NCBI RefSeq assembly: GCF_002953715.1
Contig: NZ_CP025017.1
Coordinates: 62,001 to 126,000, forward strand
Length of the DNA stretch: 64,000 bases
Direction: 5' to 3'
Source: Rhizobium leguminosarum
Lineage (GTDB): Bacteria > Pseudomonadota > Alphaproteobacteria > Rhizobiales > Rhizobiaceae
Shown here: in pieces, positions 10,055 to 19,025 of the stretch
Layout: each line of letters begins with the position of its first letter
Position numbering within the stretch: the stretch's first letter is position 1
The notes under the pieces: generated by a model
What the model was told of the DNA's origin: nothing
The model's input: only the letters and a program-made list of their open reading frames with translations
Database searches by the model: none
Made by a program: the position numbers and the translations under genes

Positions 10055-10113
10055 ATCCGGCGGCGAGACCGACCGAGCCGTTCTCCTGAGCGGGCGCCAT
10101 CTCCCGCCCGCTC
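10055..10113. repeat. Direct repeat, copy 2 (relic of M24 peptidase 3' end)
   Basis: A 59-base relic, 54/59 identical to 8968-9026, detached from any peptidase reading frame. Together with the scar at 9028-9180 it brackets the inserted membrane protein gene and marks the right end of the vanished duplicate. Confidence 0.88.
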
Positions 10114-10134
10114 AGGTAAGCCAGTTCACCCGCG

Positions 10135-11472
10135 CTAGTCCTGAATGCCAGAGGCGCTCCCTGGCTTGAGCTTGACCTCGATGACCGGAACCACGATCTG
10201 AGGTCGACGCACCGGCAGGACGAATGTCAGTTGATCTTCGCCGACGGGGAACTGCGTGTTCGCCCACAATGTATTGGCGGATGGGTGCAACCAAGTGACC
10301 TCGCTGCCATCATGCAGGAATTGCGCATATTCGATCTTGCCCGCCAGCGCATCGAAATGCAGATGGCGATAGGGCCAGTTGAAGAGGTGGATATAGAGAC
10401 GATCGCCATTCTGGGTCAGGCGGCAGTCGGGCGGAGCGGTGAAGTCGGACTGGGTGCAGCCGACGATGCTGCGCTCGTGCAGTGCCATCCACTCCTCATA
10501 AGCGGCAAGGGCTGCAATCGCGCGGTGGTCGAGCGTGCCGCGCGCCGTCGGCCCGACATTCATCAGCAGATTGCCGCCCATGGCAACGGTGCCGACCAGC
10601 ATCTGCACCAGTTGTTCCGTACTTTTCCAGGTGTCCTCGTCGCGGTGGTAGCCCCAGGAACCGCTGAGCGTGTGGCACGCTTCCCAGACGACGCGCCTGC
10701 CATCGCGAAGCGGCCGGGCGCGCGGCATATATTGCTCCGGCGTGACGATGTCGGGCTGCAACCCGGCGAGATCGAGCCGGTTGTTGATGATGATATCGGG
10801 GGCGAGTTCGCGCACCAGACGCACGAGTTTCTCGCTTTCCCAATCCTGATGGCCCTTTCCAACCAGCTCCCCGAGCTTCCATTGCGGATAGCTGAAATCG
10901 AACCACATGATGTCGATCTGGCCGAACTCAGTCAGCAACTCGCGGACCTGCTCGCGCATGAAGGCGGCATAGCGCTGCATGTCCCGGCCTTCGTTGATTT
11001 TCAGCGCATCGGGATGATTGCGCTGCGGATGGCGCGGATCGACGGTGAAGTCGGGATGATGCCAGTCGATGAGCGAATAGTAGAACCCGATCCTCAGGCC
11101 CTCTGCGCGGAAGGCGTCGACGAACGGACCCAGGAGATCTCGCCCATAAGGCGTGTTGGTCACTTTGAAGTCGGTCGCCTTGGTATCCCAGAGGCAGAAG
11201 CCTTCATGGTGCTTGGTGGTCAGCACGACATATTTCATGCCGGCAGCCTTTGCGCGTCTGGCCCATTCACTGGGGTCGTAGAGATCGGGATCGAAATGGT
11301 CGAAATATTTCTGGTAGTCGGCGTCGTTCAGTTCTTCGCGGCTCTTGACCCATTCATGGCGTGCCGGCAGGGCATAAAGCCCCCAGTGCACGAACATGCC
11401 GAACCGGTCGTGAACGAACCAGGCCTTCTTCTCCTCAGGCAGGGCCAGTGACTGCAGATTGTTGATATCCAT
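10135..11472 (-). CDS. GH29 alpha-L-fucosidase
   Basis: A 445-residue glycoside hydrolase that releases L-fucose by a retaining mechanism. Family hallmarks are the N-terminal RFGMFVHWGLY segment, the histidine-rich stretch LTTKHHEGFCLWD and the nucleophile aspartate in IDIMWFDF. The last 100 residues form a beta-sandwich. There is no signal peptide, so it acts in the cytoplasm on imported fucosides. The ATG at 11472 has an AGGAGGAAT site directly upstream and is preferred over 11493. It lies downstream of the LacI regulator on the same strand, separated by a palindromic repeat, and so belongs to the divergent glycan locus at 12763-25080. Confidence 0.92.
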   Translation of the reverse strand: MDINNLQSLALPEEKKAWFVHDRFGMFVHWGLYALPARHEWVKSREELNDADYQKYFDHFDPDLYDPSEWARRAKAAGMKYVVLTTKHHEGFCLWDTKATDFKVTNTPYGRDLLGPFVDAFRAEGLRIGFYYSLIDWHHPDFTVDPRHPQRNHPDALKINEGRDMQRYAAFMREQVRELLTEFGQIDIMWFDFSYPQWKLGELVGKGHQDWESEKLVRLVRELAPDIIINNRLDLAGLQPDIVTPEQYMPRARPLRDGRRVVWEACHTLSGSWGYHRDEDTWKSTEQLVQMLVGTVAMGGNLLMNVGPTARGTLDHRAIAALAAYEEWMALHERSIVGCTQSDFTAPPDCRLTQNGDRLYIHLFNWPYRHLHFDALAGKIEYAQFLHDGSEVTWLHPSANTLWANTQFPVGEDQLTFVLPVRRPQIVVPVIEVKLKPGSASGIQD

Positions 11473-11505
11473 CGGATATTCCTCCTGTTCCAAACTTTAA
11501 GAGTT

Positions 11506-11555
11506 GGAGCATGATGTCGTCCGAAAACCGCTCACACTTTTCGGCATCATGCTCC
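11506..11555. repeat. RIME-like intergenic palindrome
   Basis: An 11-bp perfect inverted repeat, GGAGCATGATG / CATCATGCTCC, bounding a 50-base unit with inner arms CCGAAAA and TTTTCGG. This layout matches the palindromic intergenic elements scattered through rhizobial genomes (RIME type). In RNA it would form a long hairpin between the LacI and fucosidase genes and could modulate read-through. Confidence 0.75.
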
Positions 11556-11561
11556 GGGCGT

Positions 11562-12569
11562 TCAGGTTGTTTCGCGGATGATGAGCTCGGGCACGATGAC
11601 GATGCCGTGCTGACGGTTTCTGGTGGCGATGCGGCTGAGCAGCAGACGCACGGCTTCCTCCCCCATTTCGCGTTTTTGCACCCGCAAGGTGGTGAGCGCC
11701 GGAGACAGCAGTTCGGCAGTCGGAATATCGTCGAAACCGATCAGGGCGATTTGCCCGGGGATCGAAATGCCGGCGGCCCGGCAGGCCTTCATCGCGCCGA
11801 TCGCATTGAGGTCGTTGTAGCAGACAAGGGCATCGACGCCGGGCGCCTCCGCCAGCAATTGCGTGGCCGCCGTCTGGCCGCCCGCTGCGGTCGGATCGCA
11901 ATAAACGGTGCCCTGTGCCTTGAGCCCGTGGACCGCCAGGGTCTTGCGAAAGCCGACAAGACGGCTCTTGCCACCAAACGAACTGCGTGGCCCGGCGATG
12001 ATCGCTATCTTGCGGCGCCCGCGCTCGACCAGATGGTCGATGGCACGCGACGCTCCCGTCTCGTAGTCGGTGACAATCGTCCCGGCGACCTCGTTGGGCG
12101 CCTCGCGGTTGATGAGCACCACGGCGCGGTGGGGCGCAAGCGCCTTATGAAGCGCGGCATCGGGCAGCCGCGGGCTGCAGACGATGATCCCGTCGACCCG
12201 GTGCCGCAGCAGCGTTTCGATGAGCTCTTCCTCCCGCTTGCTGTTTTCGACGACATTCGACAGAAGCAGGTTGTAGCCGGCAGCGCTTGCGGCATCCTCG
12301 GCTCCCCTGATGACTTCGGGAAAGAACGGATTGGTGATGTCGGGAACGAGAAGGCCGATGGCCTTCGATCGATCGGACCGCAATCCGCGTGCAAAGGGAT
12401 TGGGCCGGTAGTTGAGTTCGCTCGCCGCTAAAATAATCCGTTGACTGGTCTCCGCACTGGCTCCGCCCCGATCATTGAGCACGCGCGATACCGTCATTGG
12501 CGACACCCCTGCGGCGCGGGCGACATCGGCGATGGTTATTTTGGATTCTGGCTCTTTGGGGCGGCTCAA
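11562..12569 (-). CDS. LacI-family transcriptional regulator
   Basis: A 335-residue sugar-responsive repressor. The helix-turn-helix and hinge are at residues 11-60 (ITIADVARAAGVSPMTVSRV), followed by a periplasmic-binding-protein-like effector domain. It is divergent from the Opp-type transporter gene at 12763. The spacer holds three AACGATAAC copies, the likely operator set. By analogy with AgpT/LacI-type control of rhizobial galactoside loci, it probably represses the transporter and glycosidases until the imported sugar binds; that is inference. Confidence 0.93.
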   Translation of the reverse strand: MSRPKEPESKITIADVARAAGVSPMTVSRVLNDRGGASAETSQRIILAASELNYRPNPFARGLRSDRSKAIGLLVPDITNPFFPEVIRGAEDAASAAGYNLLLSNVVENSKREEELIETLLRHRVDGIIVCSPRLPDAALHKALAPHRAVVLINREAPNEVAGTIVTDYETGASRAIDHLVERGRRKIAIIAGPRSSFGGKSRLVGFRKTLAVHGLKAQGTVYCDPTAAGGQTAATQLLAEAPGVDALVCYNDLNAIGAMKACRAAGISIPGQIALIGFDDIPTAELLSPALTTLRVQKREMGEEAVRLLLSRIATRNRQHGIVIVPELIIRETT

Positions 12570-12603
12570 CTGGATCGTCTCTTTAGGAGGGGCAGGAAGA
12601 TAC

Positions 12604-12738
12604 GATAACGATAACTAGCATAATTTTCAAGAAAGCCAAGGCTGGCCAGCCACAGTATAAGGCGCCGAGAATCTCTTTGACAAGATTTAACGGTAACGAT
12701 AACGTTAGAGAAAGAGGAGAATACGTTAACGATAACCT
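12604..12738 (+). promoter_or_regulatory. Promoter and repeated LacI-type operator motifs
   Basis: Three direct copies of AACGATAAC lie at 12607-12615, 12695-12703 and 12728-12736. The second and third are embedded in palindrome-like contexts (GTAACGATAACGTTA and GTTAACGATAAC), as expected for LacI-family sites. A candidate -35 TTGACA (12677-12682) is followed 17 bases later by TAACGT (12700-12705) as a weak -10, so operator 2 would cover the -10. The ribosome site GGGAGGAAGG lies just before the ATG at 12763. The first copy is nearest the regulator gene and could give autoregulation. Confidence 0.65.
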
Positions 12739-12762
12739 AGAGCGGAATATTGGGAGGAAGGA

Positions 12763-14688
12763 ATGCAACACGTCAGAATCTTAAGACGGCAGGTTGTCTC
12801 GACCGTTGCCGCGGCGATCCTCATGGGTGCCGGCTGGGCCGGTGCCGCATTCGGCTTTGAGGAGTCGCCGGAACTGAAGGCGCTGGTCGATGCCGGCAAG
12901 CTGCCGCCGGTCGAAAAGCGCTTGCCCAAGGAGCCGCTGGTGCTCACTCCACTTGAATCGGTCGGTACCTATGGCGGTACCTGGCGCACGGCCACCTTTG
13001 GCGGTGGCGACAGCGAGATCGAGCGTTCGATCGGATATACGAGACTGGTCCGCTGGAATCCGGAATGGACCGAGGTGATCCCCGATCTCGCCAAGAGCGT
13101 CGAGGTCAATGACAATGCCACCGAATATACCTTCACCTTGCGGGAAGGCACACGCTGGTCGGACGGTGAGCCCTTTACCGCGGACGATCTGGTGTGGTGG
13201 AACGAGAACGTGCTGCGCAACACCAAGATCACGCCTGCCGCACCCGACTGGCTGACCGCAGGCGGAGAGACCGTCAAGGTCGAAAAGCTCGCCGACGACA
13301 AGGTCGTCTTCAAATTTGCCGCGCCGAACGGCCTGTTCCTGATGAACATGGCCACTGTGCGCGGCTCCGATATTCTGGCCGCCGCTCCGGCCCACTACCT
13401 CAAGCAATTCCACAAGGATTTCAATCCCGACGGCGTCGATGCCCTGGTGAAGGCCGCCGGCGCAACCGACTGGGTCCAGCTCTTCAACAACAAGATCGGG
13501 TTTCCCGGCCGCTGGCGCGATCTCGGCCGTCCAACGCTCGATGCCTGGGTGTTGACCGCGCCCTATAACGGCACCACCCAGGTCGTCGCCGAACGTAGTC
13601 CATACTATGCCAAGGTGGATACCGCAGGAAACCAGCTGCCTTACTTCGATCGGATCACCATCGATGTGATGCAGGATACCCAGGCAATCATCCTGAAGGC
13701 GATCAGCGGCGAAATCGACATGCAGAACCGCTTCATCGAGACGACGGACGCCCGTACGGTGATCGTGCAGAACCAGGAGAAAGGCGGTTACGACCTGTTC
13801 ATCGCCCGGCCGGCGTGGTCGAACGCCCTGCTGATCACCCTCAACCAGACCCACAAGAATCCGGCCTTGCGCGCTGTCTTTTCCAACAAGGATTTCCGCA
13901 TCGGCCTCAGCTACGCCATCAACCGCGAAGAGCTCAACCAGCTAATCTATGCCGGACAGGCCAAGCCTTATCAGGCAGCACCGCGTGAAGGCACTGCGCT
14001 CTACGACGAGAAGATGGCGACACAGTATCTGGAGTATAATGTCGATCTCGCCAATCAGTATCTCGATAAGGCCGGCCTTACCAAACATGACTCCGAAGGC
14101 TATCGCCTCGGCCAGGACGGCAAGCGGATTACCTTTGCGATCGACGCCTTGACCGGAAGCCCGATCCAGGTGGACGCCCTCGAGATGATCCAACGCTACT
14201 GGCGGGCCGTCGGCATCGACATGCAGCCCCGCCCGGCCGAACGTTCGCTGATCTTCTCCCGCCTGCAGAACAATGAGAATGACGGCCTTGGATGGGTTGG
14301 CGGCGGTGGCTACGACTTCCTCGGCCTGCTCGATCCCAAATGGTATTTCCCGCACGAATACGAGTCGAGCTTCGCCACGGCCTGGGGCCTCTATTACCAG
14401 AACCCCAAGGATCCGAACGCGCAAGAACCGAGCCCCGCTGCCAAGAAGCAGATGGATCTGTACCGGCAGGTGCAGGAAGCGCCGACGCTCGAAAAGCAGT
14501 TGGCCGCGATGAAGGAGCTGCTGGCGATTACCCGTGACGAATTCTACGTCATCGGCACCAACCTGGAGCCGGACCGCGTCGGAATCGTCAAGACCAATAT
14601 GCGCAATGTCCCGAAGGTCATTCCCAGCACATCGTTCTACATGACACCGGGACCGGCCAAACCGGAGACCTTCTACTACCAGCAGTAA
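12763..14688 (+). CDS. Opp/Agp-type ABC transporter substrate-binding protein
   Basis: A 641-residue periplasmic binding protein of the family 5 (peptide/opine/oligosaccharide) type. It has an N-terminal signal peptide (basic start, hydrophobic core about 8-25, Ala-rich cleavage near 28). Typical family segments include YTFTLREGTRWSDGEPFTAD and a DFRIGLSYAINREELN hinge region. At over 600 residues it is longer than DppA/OppA and closer to AgpA-like proteins, which in Sinorhizobium carry alpha-galactosides through an Opp-type transporter. The LacI control and flanking glycosidases support an oligosaccharide ligand rather than a peptide. Confidence 0.88.
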   Translation: MQHVRILRRQVVSTVAAAILMGAGWAGAAFGFEESPELKALVDAGKLPPVEKRLPKEPLVLTPLESVGTYGGTWRTATFGGGDSEIERSIGYTRLVRWNPEWTEVIPDLAKSVEVNDNATEYTFTLREGTRWSDGEPFTADDLVWWNENVLRNTKITPAAPDWLTAGGETVKVEKLADDKVVFKFAAPNGLFLMNMATVRGSDILAAAPAHYLKQFHKDFNPDGVDALVKAAGATDWVQLFNNKIGFPGRWRDLGRPTLDAWVLTAPYNGTTQVVAERSPYYAKVDTAGNQLPYFDRITIDVMQDTQAIILKAISGEIDMQNRFIETTDARTVIVQNQEKGGYDLFIARPAWSNALLITLNQTHKNPALRAVFSNKDFRIGLSYAINREELNQLIYAGQAKPYQAAPREGTALYDEKMATQYLEYNVDLANQYLDKAGLTKHDSEGYRLGQDGKRITFAIDALTGSPIQVDALEMIQRYWRAVGIDMQPRPAERSLIFSRLQNNENDGLGWVGGGGYDFLGLLDPKWYFPHEYESSFATAWGLYYQNPKDPNAQEPSPAAKKQMDLYRQVQEAPTLEKQLAAMKELLAITRDEFYVIGTNLEPDRVGIVKTNMRNVPKVIPSTSFYMTPGPAKPETFYYQQ

Positions 14689-14795
14689 CGGCACGCGACC
14701 GACAGGGATGGCGTTTACGGGCGCCACCCTATCAACACCAGCCCAGTCCCAATCATCCAATCGGATCGGCGGTCGCCGATTGAAGGAGCTTGAAC

Positions 14796-15782
14796 ATGGC
14801 CGGCTTCATTATCAGACGTCTGCTTTACATGATCCCGATGATGTTCGCGATCTCCGTCGTTACCTTCATCATCATCCAGCTGCCGCCCGGCGACTTCCTG
14901 ACCGCGATGACCGCGCGTCTGGCCTCCCAGAACGAAACGATCGATCCCGGCGTCATTGCCGGCCTGCGTGAACGCTATGGCCTCGATCAGCCCTGGGCGG
15001 TCCAATACTGGAAATGGATCAGTGGCATCCTGCTGCGCGGCGATTTCGGCCAGTCCCTCGATTGGAACAAGCCGGTCAGCGAGCTGATCTGGGCTCGCAT
15101 GGGCCTGACGATGGTGGTCTCGGTCACTACGCTGCTCTTCGTCTGGGCGGTGGCCTTTCCGATCGGCATCTATTCGGCCGTGCGGCAATATTCGGTGGGA
15201 GATTACTTCGCCACCTTCTTTGGCTTTCTCGGCCTTGCCATCCCGAACTTCCTGCTGGCGCTGGTGCTGATGTATGTTTCGGCCCAATATTTCGGCCAAA
15301 GTACCGGCGGGCTGTTTTCGCCCGCCTATATCAATGCCGTCTGGAGCTGGGCCAAGCTCGGCGATCTCATGTCGCATATGTGGATCCCGGTCGTCGTTCT
15401 CGGCACCGGCGCCACGGCAGCGCTGATCCGCATCATGCGCGCCAACCTCCTCGACGAGCTCAACAAGCCCTATGTCGACATGGCCCGCGCCCGGGGCTTG
15501 AGCGAAATCCGGCTGCTGTTGAAATATCCGGTGCGGGTGGCGCTCAACCCGTTCGTCTCGACTGTCGGCTGGGTGCTGCCGCACCTCGTCTCCGGCTCGG
15601 TGGTGGTCTCCATCGTCCTCAGCCTGCCGATCACCGGACCGCTGCTGCTCAACGCCCTTTTTGCCCAGGACATGTATCTGGCCGGCACGTTCATTCTGCT
15701 GATGAGCATGCTGACGCTGATCGGCACACTGATTTCGGATCTGCTGCTCGCCTGGCTCGATCCACGCATTCGCAACGACTGA
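14796..15782 (+). CDS. Opp-type ABC transporter permease (DppB type)
   Basis: A 328-residue inner-membrane permease with six hydrophobic segments: a first helix at about 10-30, a large periplasmic loop, then a core of five. The ATPase-docking loop near residue 228 (YVDMARARGLSE) is the DppB-type EAA equivalent. The ATG at 14796 lies 7 bases after GGAG; a TTG two codons earlier would be too close to that site. It follows the binding protein after about 107 bases and precedes the second permease by 12 bases. Confidence 0.93.
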   Translation: MAGFIIRRLLYMIPMMFAISVVTFIIIQLPPGDFLTAMTARLASQNETIDPGVIAGLRERYGLDQPWAVQYWKWISGILLRGDFGQSLDWNKPVSELIWARMGLTMVVSVTTLLFVWAVAFPIGIYSAVRQYSVGDYFATFFGFLGLAIPNFLLALVLMYVSAQYFGQSTGGLFSPAYINAVWSWAKLGDLMSHMWIPVVVLGTGATAALIRIMRANLLDELNKPYVDMARARGLSEIRLLLKYPVRVALNPFVSTVGWVLPHLVSGSVVVSIVLSLPITGPLLLNALFAQDMYLAGTFILLMSMLTLIGTLISDLLLAWLDPRIRND

Positions 15783-15794
15783 AGGACGAGACCA

Positions 15795-16928
15795 ATGACC
15801 GATCAAGCCATCGCGCTACAGCCTGAACTGATCCAGAATTCCGACGCGGTCGCCGGGCAGTGGAAGCTCATCTGGCGGCGCTTCCGTCGCCATCGGCTGG
15901 CGCTGGCGGCCGGCGTCGTCATCTTTTTGATCTACCTGGTCGCCCTGTTTGCCGAGGTTCTTGCCCCGGTTTCGTCGCAGACCTACGATTCCCGCTACAC
16001 CTATGCGCCGCCGCAGCAGATCAAGTTCGCCGGCTACGACGCGGCCGGGCAGTTTCATCCGCTCTACGTCAACGGTTATTCGATGAAGGTTGACCCGATC
16101 GCGCTCAGCCGCAATTACGTGGCCGATCCGGCCGTCGTCATCCCCCTCGGCTTCTTCGTCAAGGGCGAACCCTACCGGCTCTGGGGGCTGTTTAATTTCG
16201 ACCGGCACCTGATCGGCCCGATCGAGATGGGCAAACCATTCTACCTGTTCGGCGCCGATCGCCTCGGTCGCGACGTCTTCAGCCGGACGGTCCACGGCAC
16301 GCGCGTTTCGATGTCCGTCGGACTGATTGGGGTCGCAATCAGCCTCATCCTCGGCATCATCCTGGGCGGTATTTCGGGGCTCTACGGCGGCTGGGTGGAC
16401 GACGTGATCCAGCGCTCCATCGAGCTCATCAACTCTATCCCGACCATCCCGCTGTGGATGGGCCTTGCGGCTGCCGTTCCGATCAGCGCCGATCCGCTCC
16501 TGGTCTATCTCTGGATCACCATCATTCTGTCGCTGATCGGCTGGACCGACCTGGCGCGGGTGGTGCGCGGCCGCTTCCTGTCGCTCAAGACGGAAGACTT
16601 CGTGATCGCCGCCCGTCTCGACGGCTGTTCGCAGATGCGCATCATCTGGCGGCACATGGTCCCGTCCTTCATGAGCCACATCATCGCCTCGGTGACGCTC
16701 GCCATCCCGACGATGATCCTTGCCGAAACCGCGCTCTCCTTCCTCGGCATCGGCCTGCGCCCGCCGGTGGTGAGCTGGGGCGTGCTGCTTCAGGAGGCAC
16801 AGAATATTCTCGCCGTCTCGAGCGCACCCTGGCTGTTTCTTCCCGGTCTCGCGGTGATTGTCACCGTGCTCGCCCTCAATTTCCTCGGTGATGGATTACG
16901 CGATGCTGCAGATCCCTATGAATACTGA
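15795..16928 (+). CDS. Opp-type ABC transporter permease (DppC type)
   Basis: A 377-residue partner permease. It is longer than a typical DppC (about 300) because of an enlarged periplasmic segment at about 55-145 between the first and second helices, a feature of the Agp-like group. The motif FGADRLGRDVFSR opens the core domain at about 153 and the docking loop (FVIAARLDGCS) lies near residue 270. Its stop overlaps the likely start of the first ATPase. Confidence 0.92.
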   Translation: MTDQAIALQPELIQNSDAVAGQWKLIWRRFRRHRLALAAGVVIFLIYLVALFAEVLAPVSSQTYDSRYTYAPPQQIKFAGYDAAGQFHPLYVNGYSMKVDPIALSRNYVADPAVVIPLGFFVKGEPYRLWGLFNFDRHLIGPIEMGKPFYLFGADRLGRDVFSRTVHGTRVSMSVGLIGVAISLILGIILGGISGLYGGWVDDVIQRSIELINSIPTIPLWMGLAAAVPISADPLLVYLWITIILSLIGWTDLARVVRGRFLSLKTEDFVIAARLDGCSQMRIIWRHMVPSFMSHIIASVTLAIPTMILAETALSFLGIGLRPPVVSWGVLLQEAQNILAVSSAPWLFLPGLAVIVTVLALNFLGDGLRDAADPYEY

Positions 16929-17967
16929 TCCCAATTTTGCCGCAGCCGGCGGCCGGCAAGCGGCTCGTGACCTGCTGATTGAGGTCGATGATCTCAGGAC
17001 GCATTTCTTCGGTGGTGCGGGCACGATCAAGGCGGTCGACGGCGTCTCCTTTTCCATCCCGCGCGGCAAGACGGTCTGCGTTGTCGGCGAGTCCGGTTCG
17101 GGCAAGAGCATCACCGGCCGCTCGATCCTCAACCAGGTTCCGCGGGGAGGGCGGATCGTCTCGGGCGCAATCCGCTACCGGCCGGATCCGGCAGCACCCT
17201 TCGTCGACCTGGCGGCGCTCGATCCACGCGGCCATGACATGCGGGCGATCCGCGGTGCCCAGATCGGCCTGATCAGCCAGGAGCCGATGGCCGCACTTTC
17301 CCCCGTTCATACGATCGGCAACCAGATGGTCGAGGTGATCCGCCTGCATCTGAAGATGGGAAAGAAGGAGGCGCGCGAACATGCCATCGAGACATTGGCT
17401 CTGGTCGGCATTCCGCGGCCTGCCGAGCGCATGGAAAGTTATGCCTTCCAGTTTTCCGGCGGCATGCGCCAGCGCGTCTGCATCGCGCTCGCGCTCGCCT
17501 GCCGCCCCAAGCTGCTGATCGCCGACGAGCCGACCACGGCGCTCGATGTGACCACCCAGGCCAATATCCTCGATCTCCTGGCCTCGCTGCAGGCCGAATT
17601 CGGGCTCTCGGTGCTGTTCGTGACCCATGATCTCGGTGTGGTGGCCGAAATCGCCGACGAAGTCGTCGTCATGTATGTCGGCCGGGTCGTGGAGGCAGGC
17701 AATGTCGACACGATCTTCCACGCACCGGCGCATCCCTACACCAAGGCGCTGCTGCAATCGGTGCCGCGCATGCATGGGCAACCCGCCGAACGGCTGGCGA
17801 TCATCGATGGCATGGTGCCGTCGCGGTTCAACCGGCCCCCGGGCTGCAGCTTTCATCCCCGGTGCAAAGAGGCAAGGGCCGGCCTGTGCGAGCAAAAGGA
17901 TCCGCAACCCGTCGCCATCGGCGACGGGCATGTCGCCAGCTGTCTGCTTTACGAAGGAAGACAATGA
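16918..17967 (+). CDS. Opp-type ABC transporter ATP-binding protein (OppD type)
   Basis: A cytoplasmic ATPase of about 349 residues. Walker A is GESGSGKS, the signature is FSGGMRQRVCIALAL, Walker B is LLIADEPTTALD and the switch histidine is FVTHDLGV. The C-terminus carries the oligopeptide-type extension with the cysteine motif GCSFHPRC. The start is uncertain: ATGs at 16891, 16903 and 16918 are all in frame, and none has a strong ribosome site. The 16918 choice overlaps the upstream stop and keeps the N-terminus at family length. Its stop overlaps the next ATPase start (ATGA). Confidence 0.92.
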   Translation: MNTDPNFAAAGGRQAARDLLIEVDDLRTHFFGGAGTIKAVDGVSFSIPRGKTVCVVGESGSGKSITGRSILNQVPRGGRIVSGAIRYRPDPAAPFVDLAALDPRGHDMRAIRGAQIGLISQEPMAALSPVHTIGNQMVEVIRLHLKMGKKEAREHAIETLALVGIPRPAERMESYAFQFSGGMRQRVCIALALACRPKLLIADEPTTALDVTTQANILDLLASLQAEFGLSVLFVTHDLGVVAEIADEVVVMYVGRVVEAGNVDTIFHAPAHPYTKALLQSVPRMHGQPAERLAIIDGMVPSRFNRPPGCSFHPRCKEARAGLCEQKDPQPVAIGDGHVASCLLYEGRQ

Positions 17968-19025
17968 TGGCCGATCCCATGACCCAACCAAGCCCTTTGC
18001 TCGAACTGAACGACCTCAGGATGCATTTCCCCATTCGCAAGGGCGCATTCCGGCGCGTGGTCGGACACGTCAAGGCGGTCGACGGCGTTTCGCTTCGCGT
18101 CCAGGATGGCGAAACACTCGGCATTGTCGGGGAGTCCGGTTGCGGCAAGTCCACGCTTGCCCGCACCGTCCTGCGCATCTATCAGCCGACGAGTGGCGAA
18201 ATCCGCTATCGCAGCCGCAGTGGCGGCACGGTCGATCTCGCGGCGTTGTCGGGTTCTGCCCTCGACGAAGTCCATCGCGACCTGCGCATCGTGTTTCAGG
18301 ACCCGCAATCTTCGCTCAATCCGCGCCTTCCTGTCATCGACATCATCGGCGAGGTGCTAAGCGTCAACGGCCTCGCCAAGGGCCGGGAGCTGGAGCACCG
18401 GGTCGCCGACCTGATGCAGAGCGTCGGCCTGCGGCCCGAATACATGCACCGCTATCCCCACGCGTTTTCCGGCGGCGAGCGCCAGCGCATCGGCATAGCC
18501 CGGGCGCTGGCCTCCAATCCGCGGCTGGTGATCGCCGATGAGGCCGTTTCGGCGCTCGATGTCAGCGTGCAGGCACAAACCATCAACCTCTTGCAGGACC
18601 TGCAGGAACAGTTCGGTCTGACCTATCTCTTCGTCGCCCACGACCTCTCGGTCGTCCGGCACATCTCAGACAATATCGCCGTCATGTATGTCGGTCGGGT
18701 GGTCGAAAAGGCGCCGACCGAACAGATCTTCTCGCGACCCCTCCACCCCTACACCGAAGCGCTGCTCTCGGCGGTGCCGATTGCCGATCCGAGGATGCGC
18801 CGCCATGGCCAGCGCATTCGGCTGGCGGGCGAGGTCGCCGATCCCGCTCATCCGCCTCCCGGCTGCGCATTTCATCCGCGCTGCCGCTACGCCACCGAGC
18901 TTTGCAAGCAGGAGGTGCCGGGCTTACGCACCGTTACCGCCGATGGGCACGCAGTGGCCTGTCACTACGCCGAATCCTTGTCGCTTAATCCCTTCGCCGA
19001 CCGTACCGTTCCGGAGTTCAATTGA
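17964..19025 (+). CDS. Opp-type ABC transporter ATP-binding protein (OppF type)
   Basis: A 353-residue second ATPase that pairs with the OppD-type subunit. Walker A is GESGCGKST, the signature is FSGGERQRIGIARAL, Walker B is VIADEAVSALD and the switch histidine is FVAHDLSV. It has the C-terminal cysteine motif GCAFHPRC. The start at 17964 follows GAAGGAAG and overlaps the upstream stop by 4 bases. Its own stop shares one base with the IolB-like start, so transporter and catabolic genes are translationally linked. Confidence 0.94.
   Translation: MMADPMTQPSPLLELNDLRMHFPIRKGAFRRVVGHVKAVDGVSLRVQDGETLGIVGESGCGKSTLARTVLRIYQPTSGEIRYRSRSGGTVDLAALSGSALDEVHRDLRIVFQDPQSSLNPRLPVIDIIGEVLSVNGLAKGRELEHRVADLMQSVGLRPEYMHRYPHAFSGGERQRIGIARALASNPRLVIADEAVSALDVSVQAQTINLLQDLQEQFGLTYLFVAHDLSVVRHISDNIAVMYVGRVVEKAPTEQIFSRPLHPYTEALLSAVPIADPRMRRHGQRIRLAGEVADPAHPPPGCAFHPRCRYATELCKQEVPGLRTVTADGHAVACHYAESLSLNPFADRTVPEFN

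Noticed and set aside
12763..19025. A peptide transporter
   Set aside because: The transporter subunits are Opp-type, but LacI operators, an over-long binding protein and the coupled sugar enzymes favour an oligosaccharide cargo.
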